From CAJJDF01 sp965657945 (GTDB lineage: Bacteria; Bacteroidota; Bacteroidia; Flavobacteriales_D; CAJJDF01): a stretch of 64,000 nucleotides of DNA. The notes under the pieces were generated by a model that was not told the DNA's origin, made no database searches, and saw only the letters and a program-made list of their open reading frames with translations. The stretch covers positions 53,183 through 117,182 of the forward strand of contig CBFHPW010000005.1 of the NCBI GenBank assembly GCA_965657945.1. Direction: 5' to 3'. The position numbers and the translations under genes are program-made. Positions 1 to 7,671 of the stretch are shown here, one piece after another. Position 1 is the first letter of the stretch. Every line of letters starts with the position of its first letter.

Positions 1-1
1 T

Positions 2-616
2 GAAGGAAAAGGGTTCTGTGCCGGACAGGACTTAAAAGAAGCCACAGAAGAAGGAGGTCCGTCCATAGGCGAAATAGTTGAGACAACTTACAATCCCATT
101 GTCCAAAAATTAAGAAACATAGAAAAACCAATCATTGGAGCGATAAACGGAGTGGCTGCTGGAGCTGGAGCCAACATTGCTTTAGCTTGCGACATCACTT
201 TTGCGAGTAACAAAGCAAGTTTCATTCAATCATTCAGTAGCATTGGATTAATTCCTGATAGCGGAGGAACATTCTTTCTGCCTCGATTAATAGGAATGCA
301 GCGAGCTGCTGCACACATGTTTTTGGCTGATAAATTTTCTGCTGAAAAAGCCAAAGAAATTGGCATGATTTACGAAGTAGTGGAACATGAGGAGCTTATG
401 GAAAAATGCTTAGAGTTTGCAAAACAACTTGCAATGAGACCTACAAAGGGAATTGGACTTACAAAACGAGCTTTAAATGCCGCCTTGACAAACGACCTTA
501 CTACTCAGCTGGGTGTAGAAAAAGAATTACAAATTGAAGCCGCAAACACACACGATAACAAAGAGGGAATTGCTGCTTTTCTAGAAAAAAGACAGCCGGA
601 ATTTAAAGGAATATAA
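2..616 (+). CDS. paaG: Enoyl-CoA hydratase/isomerase, PaaG-like (5' end missing)
   Basis: The reading frame is open from base 2, so the gene starts before the window and only about the last 204 residues are seen. The first residues (GKGFCAGQDLKE) form the crotonase oxyanion-hole strand. A second oxyanion-hole segment, NGVAAGAGANIALACD, follows around residue 50, with a GLIPDSGGTFFLPRLIG block after it. The FCAGQDL form is typical of PaaG/PaaB-type isomerase-hydratases of the phenylacetyl-CoA pathway, which act on ring-epoxide or ring-opened CoA thioesters in the cytoplasm. The next gene is a matching 3-hydroxyacyl-CoA dehydrogenase, which supports a phenylacetate or related beta-oxidation cluster continuing to the left. 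The exact substrate is inferred. Confidence 0.8.
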   Translation, partial: EGKGFCAGQDLKEATEEGGPSIGEIVETTYNPIVQKLRNIEKPIIGAINGVAAGAGANIALACDITFASNKASFIQSFSSIGLIPDSGGTFFLPRLIGMQRAAAHMFLADKFSAEKAKEIGMIYEVVEHEELMEKCLEFAKQLAMRPTKGIGLTKRALNAALTNDLTTQLGVEKELQIEAANTHDNKEGIAAFLEKRQPEFKGI

Positions 617-759
617 CACTGATCACCCTTCGAGTTGTCCCGATAAATCGAGACCCTCAGGGTTCCGAATGTTATAAAAAAACGAACTAATAATATAAAC
701 TTGAGGACTGAGGTTTGGCGACAGTAAAAATCTCGAAGTCCGAGTAACAACTCAAAAAA
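617..759. repeat. Intergenic spacer with imperfect inverted repeats, possible dispersed element
   Basis: This 143-base spacer separates two genes that would otherwise be expected to be tightly coupled. It contains GTCCCGATAAATCGAGAC, a 7-bp stem with one mismatch, then the near-palindrome ACCCTCAGGGT. It is richer in G+C than its surroundings and looks like the dispersed hairpin elements common between Bacteroidota genes. That it is repeated elsewhere is a guess, because no second copy is visible in this window. Confidence 0.3.
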
Positions 760-1914
760 ATGAATATAGGAATAATAGGAGCTGGCTCAATGGGGTCTGG
801 AATTGCACAAGTGGCAGCCACAGCGGGTGAAGAAGTGATGGTATTTGATACCAACGAAACTGCCATTGAAAAAGCGGGAACAAGCTTAACCAAAATTTTT
901 GCCAGATTAGTTGAGAAAGAAAAGTTTACACAAAATGAAGCTGACGATATACTGGGAAGAATCACCTTTATAGATTCGTTAGAACTTCTCGAAAATTCCG
1001 ACTTAATTATTGAAGCCATCATCGAAAATTTAGAAATCAAGCAATCGGTGTTTAGTCAGTTGGAAAAAATTGTTTCGGATGAATGCATCCTAGCGTCCAA
1101 CACTTCTTCTTTGTCAATAGCCTCTATTTCTTCGGCTTGCCAACATCCCGAAAGAGTGATTGGAATACACTTTTTTAATCCGGCTCCATTGATGAAATTG
1201 GTTGAGATTATTCCGAGTATCACAACCCATACTGAGGTAACAAAAAAAGCTAAAACAACGATAGATAACTGGAAAAAAGTAACCGCTTTAGTGAAAGACA
1301 CTCCAGGTTTTATTGTAAATCGTGTAGCACGTCCCTTTTATGGAGAAGCTTTACGTATTTATGAAGAAGGAATCGCTGATTTTGTAACGATTGATGCAGC
1401 CATGAAAGAAATTGGCGGCTTCAGAATGGGACCTTTTGAACTGATGGACTACATAGGCAATGATGTAAACTACACGGTAACAGAGACAGTGTTCACCTCC
1501 TTTTATTTTGACCCACGATACAAACCTTCTTTTACACAAAAACGATTTGCCGAAGCGGGATTATTAGGGAGAAAAACTGGAAAAGGATTTTATGACTACA
1601 ATCCAGAGGCTGGAAAAGAAACAGCAAGCACGGACAAAGAGCTTAAGCAATCAATTTTTGATAGAATATTAGCCATGCTTATCAACGAAGCGGTAGATGC
1701 TGTTTTTTGGCAAGTTGCTAGTGCAGAAGATATTGACCTTGCGATGCGTTTTGGGACCAACTACCCAAAAGGACTATTGGCATGGTGCGATGAAATTGGA
1801 GCAAACAAACCTCTTTCTATTTTAGAAAACTTGTACCAAACCTACGGGGAAGACCGTTACAGACCAAGTAGCTTACTCAGAAAAATAGCGAAAGAAAATG
1901 CTTCATTTTTTTAA
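760..1914 (+). CDS. paaH: 3-hydroxyacyl-CoA dehydrogenase, PaaH-like
   Basis: NAD-dependent oxidation of a 3-hydroxyacyl-CoA, probably 3-hydroxyadipyl-CoA, in the cytoplasm. The N-terminus carries a Rossmann GAGSMGSGIAQVAA motif. The centre has the family signatures NTSSLSI and HFFNPAPLMKLVEI around residues 115-150, followed by KDTPGFIVNRVARPFYGEALR. The C-terminal third repeats a second 3HCDH C-domain, giving 384 residues, longer than the about 280-residue butyryl-CoA enzymes and shorter than PaaH of Proteobacteria (about 500). It lies downstream of the PaaG-like gene in the same direction, fitting consecutive hydration and oxidation steps. Assignment to phenylacetate rather than general fatty-acid oxidation rests on this neighbour and the VARPFYGEALR wording. 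Confidence 0.85.
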   Translation: MNIGIIGAGSMGSGIAQVAATAGEEVMVFDTNETAIEKAGTSLTKIFARLVEKEKFTQNEADDILGRITFIDSLELLENSDLIIEAIIENLEIKQSVFSQLEKIVSDECILASNTSSLSIASISSACQHPERVIGIHFFNPAPLMKLVEIIPSITTHTEVTKKAKTTIDNWKKVTALVKDTPGFIVNRVARPFYGEALRIYEEGIADFVTIDAAMKEIGGFRMGPFELMDYIGNDVNYTVTETVFTSFYFDPRYKPSFTQKRFAEAGLLGRKTGKGFYDYNPEAGKETASTDKELKQSIFDRILAMLINEAVDAVFWQVASAEDIDLAMRFGTNYPKGLLAWCDEIGANKPLSILENLYQTYGEDRYRPSSLLRKIAKENASFF

Positions 1915-1926
1915 TCACTTTTATTT

Positions 1927-1955
1927 TTTGTGTAAACGAAACTTTTATATATTTG
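1927..1955 (+). promoter_or_regulatory. Bacteroidota-type promoter for tRNA-Ser
   Basis: A -33 TTTG at 1927-1930 and a -7 TATATTTG (TAnnTTTG) at 1948-1955 are separated by 17 bases. Transcription would begin about 1960, a few bases before the mature tRNA end at 1967. This is among the best matches to the clade consensus in the window. Confidence 0.6.
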
Positions 1956-1966
1956 CAAACCTTAAA

Positions 1967-2050
1967 GGAGAGGTGGCAGAGTGGTAATGCAGCAGATTGC
2001 TAATCTGTCGACCTTAACTGGTCGCCAGGGTTCGAGTCCCTGTCTCTCCG
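1967..2050 (+). tRNA. tRNA-Ser (anticodon GCT)
   Basis: The 84-nt sequence folds as a class II tRNA. The 7-bp acceptor stem is GGAGAGG with TCTCTCC plus discriminator G. The anticodon stem GCAGA/TCTGT encloses loop TTGCTAA, with anticodon GCT at 1999-2001 reading AGC/AGU serine codons. A long variable arm and a T-arm with GGTTCGAGTCC are present. CCA is not encoded. A good promoter and a strong terminator flank it, so it is a single-gene transcription unit. Confidence 0.95.
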
Positions 2051-2055
2051 CATAT

Positions 2056-2094
2056 AAAAAATCCCATTAACTAACGTTAATGGGATTTTTTTTT
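2056..2094 (+). terminator. Rho-independent terminator after tRNA-Ser
   Basis: Inverted repeat with left arm 2056-2071, loop TAAC and right arm 2076-2091, then a T-run to 2094. The flanking A- and T-runs make it usable in either direction, but it sits six bases after the tRNA. Confidence 0.9.
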
Positions 2095-2149
2095 GTTAGG
2101 TAATCTATAGACACAATTCATTCATCGAATTTCAGTACCTTTAATTCTT

Positions 2150-2533
2150 ATGGACAACGACATTCTAGACGACTACTTTGTAAAAAAAACCAAGAAAGGA
2201 TTTAATTTTAAGCTCTTTTATATTTGGACAGGGCTACTTGTGTTGGGTGTTATGTTCAAAATTCAACACTGGCCATTGGCTGGCTTATTTTTACTCGCTA
2301 GTTATGCGGGGCTTCTCTCCCACTCACTTATTGGCATACTATTTTTCAAAATGAGGGAATACCCCATATTGTTCTTTGGGCTCTTTGGGCTGTATCACTT
2401 TACAAAGATTATGTACGGAGCTTTTTTTCTAAATGGCCAACCTTACAATTTGTATGGAACTTCCATTTATACCGCAATTCTCGTATTTAGCTTTATCATT
2501 GAGTACATCCATATTCAACGAAAAAAAGGTTAG
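2150..2533 (+). CDS. Small membrane protein with GldL-like FKIxHWP motif
   Basis: A 127-residue integral membrane protein with about four hydrophobic segments. The first ends in VMFKIQHWPLAGLFLLAS, closely matching the FKIxHWP turn between the two transmembrane helices of GldL, the inner-membrane motor subunit of the type IX secretion and gliding machinery. It lacks the long cytoplasmic C-terminal region of GldL, so it is not GldL itself. It may be one of the short proteins that share this motif in Bacteroidota. An upstream TACCTTTA (about 2133) resembles a -7 element. The function is unknown; the link to gliding is only the motif. Confidence 0.6.
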   Translation: MDNDILDDYFVKKTKKGFNFKLFYIWTGLLVLGVMFKIQHWPLAGLFLLASYAGLLSHSLIGILFFKMREYPILFFGLFGLYHFTKIMYGAFFLNGQPYNLYGTSIYTAILVFSFIIEYIHIQRKKG

Positions 2534-2537
2534 CATT

Positions 2538-2750
2538 CTAAACTACGCGAATCAAATTCCCTTCAAACTCAATTTCATCACCCTTTCTTACTTTGTATCG
2601 CATTCGAGTTTCGATATCACCGTTGCAGTAAACCAATTCCTCTCTTACTACTTCTTTTGCTTCTCCTCCACTTCCAACCAACGAGAGGGTTTTGAGCAAT
2701 TGAATCAAATGGATGTATTCGTCTGTTAGGGTAAATTCGTGTTCTTGCAA
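2538..2750 (-). CDS. S4-domain RNA-binding protein (YbcJ-like)
   Basis: A 70-residue protein made almost entirely of one S4 fold, with IHLIQLLKTLSLVGSGGEAKEVV followed by a basic loop and YKVRKGDEIEF. This is the layout of YbcJ/YaaA-type small RNA-binding proteins of uncertain role, probably associated with ribosomal or structured RNA. The start is TTG at 2750: no ATG or GTG occurs upstream in frame, and the family begins at this point. It lies 14 bases after the preceding leftward gene and is probably cotranscribed with it. It converges on the membrane-protein gene that ends at 2533, with only 4 bases between the stops. Confidence 0.75.
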   Translation of the reverse strand: MQEHEFTLTDEYIHLIQLLKTLSLVGSGGEAKEVVREELVYCNGDIETRMRYKVRKGDEIEFEGNLIRVV

Positions 2751-2764
2751 AAGGGCTGTGCGTT

Positions 2765-3319
2765 TTATATGATTTCTTTTATTTCTTGTTTCACGTAATC
2801 CAGAGCGATTTGTGAAGGAGACTGAGGCAACACCATCATTTTTTCAAATATATCTCTGGTAAGCTCATTAGCGGTAGATTTTTTCTCCATGGAATTTGCC
2901 GCCATGTTTACAATCCTAATGGTTTCTTCTTTGGCTTGTTTTACCAAGTTCCATGCATTTTCACTGATGTAAATCTGCTGAGCCACATTGTGCTCATATT
3001 CTTCTCTTATGTTCTGTAATAAAGCTCCATGAAGTTGTGCTGCAGACATTTCTTCTGTCTTTGTCCGCATTACCAAACTACTTGGCTCTATGCGCTCCAT
3101 AAATAACACAATTCTTTCGTAGGCTTGAAGCTTTAATGGAAACAAATGCTTTTGCTTGTCATTTCCCTGTTCGCTCTTGGGATTGGTAAAAACTCTTGCT
3201 GGTTCGGATTTCTGATTCTGTAATTCTTTCAATTTTCCTGAAAAATAAAAGTAAACAGCTCCCAAAACCAAGAATAGAACTACCACGATTGCCAACCATA
3301 TATCTGTATTCATTTCCAT
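2765..3319 (-). CDS. Conserved Bacteroidota protein with one N-terminal membrane helix (DUF7935-like)
   Basis: 184 residues: one transmembrane helix at about residues 8-28, a charged linker, then a predicted helical cytoplasmic domain beginning KLQAYERIVLFMERIEPSSL. This LQAYERIxxFxERI block is recalled from a family restricted to Bacteroidota with no known function. Family naming is from memory and should be treated as tentative. The gene follows glmS and a tiny membrane peptide in the same direction and precedes the S4 protein, so it may belong to the end of the glmS operon, although a 56-base gap separates it from the peptide gene. Confidence 0.65.
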   Translation of the reverse strand: MEMNTDIWLAIVVVLFLVLGAVYFYFSGKLKELQNQKSEPARVFTNPKSEQGNDKQKHLFPLKLQAYERIVLFMERIEPSSLVMRTKTEEMSAAQLHGALLQNIREEYEHNVAQQIYISENAWNLVKQAKEETIRIVNMAANSMEKKSTANELTRDIFEKMMVLPQSPSQIALDYVKQEIKEII

Positions 3320-3375
3320 GTTTTAGTTTAATTTAAAGTCATTCCTTATGACAAATCTGTAAAAAAAAGTCTTAA

Positions 3376-3504
3376 CTATTTAGAATCCTTGTTATTCTTT
3401 TTTATTAATCCAAAATATACTACTCTACTGAAAAGGACAGCCAGCACAGAAACTATAATTCCTACAACAATTTCAATTCCATAATCCCTAAAAACACTTT
3501 CCAT
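3376..3504 (-). CDS. 42-residue single-helix membrane peptide downstream of glmS
   Basis: An ATG-initiated 42-residue frame, beginning MESVFRDYG, with a hydrophobic helix (about residues 10-25) followed by a basic tail KKNNKDSK. The start lies one base after the glmS stop codon, so translation would be coupled to glmS. The composition is that of a real small membrane protein: short N-terminal segment, hydrophobic helix, positive-inside C-terminus. I do not recognise a family. The frame was found by reading between annotated genes, and expression is not proven. Confidence 0.55.
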   Translation of the reverse strand: MESVFRDYGIEIVVGIIVSVLAVLFSRVVYFGLIKKNNKDSK

Positions 3505-3505
3505 A

Positions 3506-5350
3506 TTATTCGACAGTTACAGATTTTGCCAAGTTTCTTGGTTGATCCACGTTACAACCTCTCATAAGAGCAATGTGGTAAGATAACAACTGAAATGGAA
3601 TGGTAGCCAAAATCGGAATAAACTGTTCCTCGGTATGAGGAATTTCTATCACGTGATCGGCAGTTTCTTTCACATCTTCATCGCCTTGAGTTACAATAGC
3701 AATAATCTTTCCTTTTCGTGCTTTCACCTCTTGGATGTTGCTCACAACTTTTTCGTATGAAGGTCCTTTTGTAGCCACCACAAACACCGGCATTTCTTCA
3801 TCTATCAAAGCAATAGGTCCGTGCTTCATTTCAGCAGCTGGATAACCTTCTGCATGAATGTAAGAAATCTCTTTTAATTTAAGTGCGCCCTCCAAAGCGA
3901 CCGGAAAACTATATCCTCTTCCCAAATACAAGGCGTTATTCACATCTTTGTAAATTTTAGAAATTTCCTCACACAATGCATCTGATTTTAGGACTTCGGC
4001 TACTTTTTCTGGAATCGACTCCAGTTCGAACAACAACCTATTTAGTTTCGATTTTTCTATCGTTCCTCTCTTTTGAGCCAATTGCATAGCTAGTAAAGAA
4101 AGAACAGTAACTTGTGCGGTAAAAGCCTTGGTCGATGCCACTCCAATTTCAGGTCCTGCATGGGTATAAGAACCCGCATGCGATTCTCGAGAAATAGTAG
4201 AACCTACCACGTTGCAAATTCCTAAAATGGTAGCACCTTTTGATTTTGCTAATTTAATAGCTGCCAAGGTATCGGCTGTTTCTCCCGATTGTGAAATCGC
4301 TAAAACAACATCGTTTTCACCAATAATTGGGTTTCTGTATCTAAATTCAGATGCGTACTCCACCTCAACTGGTATTCTTGCCAAGTCCTCAATCAAATAT
4401 TCACCCACCAAACCAGCGTGCCAAGAGGTTCCGCAAGCGATGATAATAATTCGATCGGCATTCAGAATTTTGTTCTCATATTCTACAATACCGCCTAAAG
4501 ACACAAAACCTTTTTGGGCATTGATTCTTCCTCTCATGCAATCCAAAATTGTTTTGGGCTGCTCAAATATTTCTTTCAACATGAAGTGAGGATAACCTCC
4601 TTTCTCCAAGACATCCAACTGCATAGATAGCTCCTGAATAGCTGGAGAAATATCTTGGTTGTTCAATTTTTTAATTTTCAACCCATTTTTAATGCTAATT
4701 GTTGCAATCTCTTCATCTTCCAAATACACTACATTCTTCGTATATTCGATAATAGGAGTCGCATCTGAACCTACATAAAAATCATTATCTCCTATTCCAA
4801 TAACCAATGGGCTACTTTTTTTTGCAAGCACCAATTCGTCCGAATTGTTCTTATCCATCACTACAATAGCGTAGGCACCCACAACTTTTGTTAAGGAAAC
4901 TCTTACTGCCTCAAACAGCGATAAATTTTCTTTGTTTTTTACCTCTTCAATTAAGTGAATCAATACTTCGGTATCGGTATCGCTGTAAAATTTATGTCCT
5001 CTAGTTTTCAACTCTTTTTTGAGAATCGCATAGTTTTCAATAATTCCATTGTGGATGAGTACTAAGTTGCCATCGCCCGAAGCATGAGGGTGAGCATTTA
5101 CATCGTTTGCAGGACCGTGAGTTGCCCATCTTGTGTGACCAATTCCTATAGTACCTTCCGTACTTTGTTCGCCAATAAACTCCTCGAGTTTGGCTACCTT
5201 TCCTTTTCTTTTGAAAAATTTAAGTTCTTGACTCTTGCCAGAAATAGCAATTCCAGCGCTGTCATAGCCTCTGTATTCTAATCTTTTAAGTCCTTTTATT
5301 AAGATGTCGTAAGCTTGTTTTTCGCCTACATAACCGACAATTCCACACAT
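3506..5350 (-). CDS. glmS: Glutamine--fructose-6-phosphate aminotransferase (isomerizing)
   Basis: Makes glucosamine-6-phosphate from fructose-6-phosphate and glutamine, the entry step to UDP-GlcNAc for peptidoglycan and LPS. 614 residues, the normal length. The N-terminal class II amidotransferase domain starts MCGIVGYVG with Cys2 as nucleophile, then GHTRWATHG and NGIIENY. Two SIS sugar-isomerase domains follow, with SQSGETADT and the C-terminal DQPRNLAKSVTVE. It is the third gene of a leftward set (glycogen synthase-like, DUF4270, glmS) with only 12 bases between it and the DUF4270 gene. No glmS ribozyme is expected or seen, because there is no room for a leader. Confidence 0.98.
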   Translation of the reverse strand: MCGIVGYVGEKQAYDILIKGLKRLEYRGYDSAGIAISGKSQELKFFKRKGKVAKLEEFIGEQSTEGTIGIGHTRWATHGPANDVNAHPHASGDGNLVLIHNGIIENYAILKKELKTRGHKFYSDTDTEVLIHLIEEVKNKENLSLFEAVRVSLTKVVGAYAIVVMDKNNSDELVLAKKSSPLVIGIGDNDFYVGSDATPIIEYTKNVVYLEDEEIATISIKNGLKIKKLNNQDISPAIQELSMQLDVLEKGGYPHFMLKEIFEQPKTILDCMRGRINAQKGFVSLGGIVEYENKILNADRIIIIACGTSWHAGLVGEYLIEDLARIPVEVEYASEFRYRNPIIGENDVVLAISQSGETADTLAAIKLAKSKGATILGICNVVGSTISRESHAGSYTHAGPEIGVASTKAFTAQVTVLSLLAMQLAQKRGTIEKSKLNRLLFELESIPEKVAEVLKSDALCEEISKIYKDVNNALYLGRGYSFPVALEGALKLKEISYIHAEGYPAAEMKHGPIALIDEEMPVFVVATKGPSYEKVVSNIQEVKARKGKIIAIVTQGDEDVKETADHVIEIPHTEEQFIPILATIPFQLLSYHIALMRGCNVDQPRNLAKSVTVE

Positions 5351-5362
5351 AGTTTTATGTAT

Positions 5363-6703
5363 TTAGTATTTGGTATAAGTAATTGTGAGCTCAGGTTTTC
5401 TTACCGCAGAATTATGTCCATAAAAGACTGTTCTGTTGGGCGTAACCATTGCCGAGATTGTTTCTAAAGTTAATCTATTGTTCGGAAAATTCCCATTTAA
5501 TAAATTATTTAAATATCGAGTAATTGTGAATTCGTATTGACTGTCGTCTTCGTTCCATTGCCCACCTACATTATCTAGCCCAGCTTGGCCCGAAAACATA
5601 GTTTGGTCCAATAACAAATATTTCAACTCATTCTCATTTCTTATGATGAGTAATTGCTCTATCGGGTCGAAGTCATTTCCAGCAGTATTGTCCACTGGCA
5701 ACTTAAGCACCGCTTTGTTTATGATGATATTTGAGTCTTTTAGCCTCATCACATCAGTAAAATTTATTTCAGTCTTCAATCCATCTAATCCTTGTACGTA
5801 AACCACGGAAGACCCTAAAGTGCTATCGGCCAACTGACTTGGCACCATGGTTCCTGAGTAATCGTGGGTGTTTCTATTTACTCTTGCACAATTTGTATTC
5901 ATAAGCAGACTAAAAGTCAAGGTGTCTTTCGATGCTGTATCTCTGTAATACAAAGTCACCGAAGAATTGAGTGAAATCAAATTCAAAAGCAAAATGGCTC
6001 CTTGATTTATTCCTTGTCCCGGGTTATTCACTTTCACCTCAATTCCTTTCAGAAACTGCAAAAAATTATCATTATCGGTAAGGGTTGAATTTCCGCTTTC
6101 GTCAATAATTTTTTGCCCAAACGAGTTGTCTAATGTTAACCTCAATTGAGCTGGAAAAGAATCATTAGCCGTAAACACAGTAGAGCTCGGGTCAGGAGTT
6201 TGAACTCTTGAACTTGGCACAACTAAATTTGTCGGGTTAGTCGAAAAACTCTTCCCATTGTAATAAGCTGAATCCAAAAAGAACTCTTCGGTAACTTCTA
6301 ATACCTCAAAATTCTGTGGATCTAACGAACCGTAATAATCTTTGTACTCCAATGACAGAACTACTGAATCCAACACAATATCTGTGAGGCTGCCGCTTCC
6401 CGCAAAATCAACATTATCCACGGGCAATCTCAGTTGGGTGTAAAAACTTGATTCTGTTTTTCCTACATCTGGATCATTCATACTTCCCAATGTGGCAGTA
6501 GAAAGCTCATCGGCCCTCAATGAATCTGCTTCTTTGGTATAGGTTATAATATCAAAATCCGAGATTTGATTTATTCCTAAGTCTTCCTTCTGTAGTTCAG
6601 TCCCAATAAAGTTGTCTTCTTTTTTACAGTTGCTTAGGGTTAAAACAACTACGGAAAGCAAAATTGCTTTCCGTAGAATATTGTTTGAAAAAATGAAATT
6701 CAT
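5363..6703 (-). CDS. DUF4270 lipoprotein
   Basis: A 446-residue lipoprotein. The signal peptide ends in a VVLTLSNC lipobox, with lipidated Cys at about 26 followed by KKED. The body is beta-rich, with repeated DSVVLSL-type strands and a C-terminal ELTITYTKY. This is the DUF4270 architecture of Bacteroidota surface or periplasmic lipoproteins. The function is unknown. The gene sits between the glycogen synthase-like gene and glmS, with gaps of 19 and 12 bases, an order I recall from other Flavobacteriia, which hints at a role in cell-envelope carbohydrate. Confidence 0.85.
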   Translation of the reverse strand: MNFIFSNNILRKAILLSVVVLTLSNCKKEDNFIGTELQKEDLGINQISDFDIITYTKEADSLRADELSTATLGSMNDPDVGKTESSFYTQLRLPVDNVDFAGSGSLTDIVLDSVVLSLEYKDYYGSLDPQNFEVLEVTEEFFLDSAYYNGKSFSTNPTNLVVPSSRVQTPDPSSTVFTANDSFPAQLRLTLDNSFGQKIIDESGNSTLTDNDNFLQFLKGIEVKVNNPGQGINQGAILLLNLISLNSSVTLYYRDTASKDTLTFSLLMNTNCARVNRNTHDYSGTMVPSQLADSTLGSSVVYVQGLDGLKTEINFTDVMRLKDSNIIINKAVLKLPVDNTAGNDFDPIEQLLIIRNENELKYLLLDQTMFSGQAGLDNVGGQWNEDDSQYEFTITRYLNNLLNGNFPNNRLTLETISAMVTPNRTVFYGHNSAVRKPELTITYTKY

Positions 6704-6722
6704 TCTTGTGTTTGCATTAAAT

Positions 6723-7556
6723 TTATTCAGCTAATTTAGGTTCTTTTTCCAGGATTTCGTCATAAAAATTGGAACAATCTTCGTGATGCTGTTCTGAATT
6801 AACAAACTTTAACGAGTCTGCATCAGACTTGTTGACGTAGTCGATAATATCCGAGTCTATATTATCTGAAAACAACACAATCCCATCTGAATGATCAATA
6901 GCTGTTTTTGTAAGATTTAAATAATCCGAACCTTTTTTAATGTGGTTCATAAAACTCTCCTCAACTCCATCAAATTTCAACACATCTTCGATGTTATCAT
7001 TCAATTCTCCTTCAAAAGAATCTTCATACAAAGAACTTACTACTTTTGTGTTTGCGTAGTGTGGATCATCCTTAAAGTAAGTTTTTAGATACAATGGCAA
7101 CAAGGCAGTCATCCATCCATGACAGTGAATTACATCGGGGATCCAACCTAGTTTTTTCACGGTCTCTAATGTTCCTCTAATAAAGAAAACTGAACGCTGA
7201 ACGTTGTCTTCAAACAATTTCCCTTTTTCATCTTTAACAATGGCTTTTCTCTTAAAATACTCTTCGTTATCAATAAAGTAAACTTGCATTTTGGCGGAAG
7301 GAATAGAGGCTACTTTGATAATTAACGGATGATCTACATCATTGATTATCATGTTCATACCTGACAAACGAATCACCTCATGCAGTTGGTTTCTTCTCTC
7401 GTTTACTAGGCCATATCTTGGCATAAAAACTCTAATCTCTTTTCCGCTTTCTTGTGTTTTTTGGGCTAACGTTTTCACGTTTTTAGAAATCTCAGAAGAC
7501 TTTAAGAAAGGAGTGACTTCTTGAGAAATGTATAAAATTCTTTTTTTACTACTCAT
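6723..7556 (-). CDS. Glycogen/starch synthase-like protein, single N-terminal GT5 domain
   Basis: 277 residues matching only the N-terminal GT-B half of glycogen synthase: RILYISQEVTPFLKSSEISKNVKTLAQ at the start (in place of the usual SE.xP..K.GGL), PRYG at about 48 and DVIHCHGWMTALLP at about 140. The C-terminal nucleotide-sugar-binding half is absent, and the GGL motif is altered to EISKNV. Such single-domain forms recur in Bacteroidota beside DUF4270 and glmS. Glucosyl transfer by this domain alone is doubtful; it may be regulatory or work with a partner. It is the first gene of the leftward operon, with a promoter at 7600-7631. Confidence 0.75.
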   Translation of the reverse strand: MSSKKRILYISQEVTPFLKSSEISKNVKTLAQKTQESGKEIRVFMPRYGLVNERRNQLHEVIRLSGMNMIINDVDHPLIIKVASIPSAKMQVYFIDNEEYFKRKAIVKDEKGKLFEDNVQRSVFFIRGTLETVKKLGWIPDVIHCHGWMTALLPLYLKTYFKDDPHYANTKVVSSLYEDSFEGELNDNIEDVLKFDGVEESFMNHIKKGSDYLNLTKTAIDHSDGIVLFSDNIDSDIIDYVNKSDADSLKFVNSEQHHEDCSNFYDEILEKEPKLAE

Positions 7557-7599
7557 ATAGGTTCAGTATGATTTAAGGAGTGTTTAAAGTTAAACTTTA

Positions 7600-7631
7600 C
7601 AAAAGTACGAAAAATTGTCGGAATTATCAAT
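7600..7631 (-). promoter_or_regulatory. Promoter of the glycogen synthase-like/DUF4270/glmS operon
   Basis: On the minus strand the -7 element TACTTTTG lies at 7607-7600 and ATTG at 7631-7628, spaced 20 bases apart. This fits the TTTG-N(17-21)-TAnnTTTG pattern. The predicted start is about 40 bases before the first codon. Confidence 0.5.
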
Positions 7632-7671
7632 ATTTTCAGTTAGTTTAGCTGATTCTACAGGACTTACAGAC

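Noticed and set aside
505..1539. Minus-strand open frames opposite the paaG/paaH-like genes
   Set aside because: They are antisense to clearly coding frames, have no family motifs, and show skewed composition expected from the reverse of coding sequence.
2433..2729. Plus-strand 98-residue frame overlapping the S4 gene
   Set aside because: Overlaps two supported genes in other frames; its sequence is the shadow of the S4 protein gene.
3506..5350. glmS ribozyme upstream of glmS
   Set aside because: Only 12 bases separate glmS from the preceding gene, and no ribozyme core is seen. Bacteroidota are not known for this ribozyme.
7615..7671. Longer panC start at TTG 7615
   Set aside because: It would add 19 residues not found in the family and overlaps the divergent promoter; the ATG at 7672 gives normal length.
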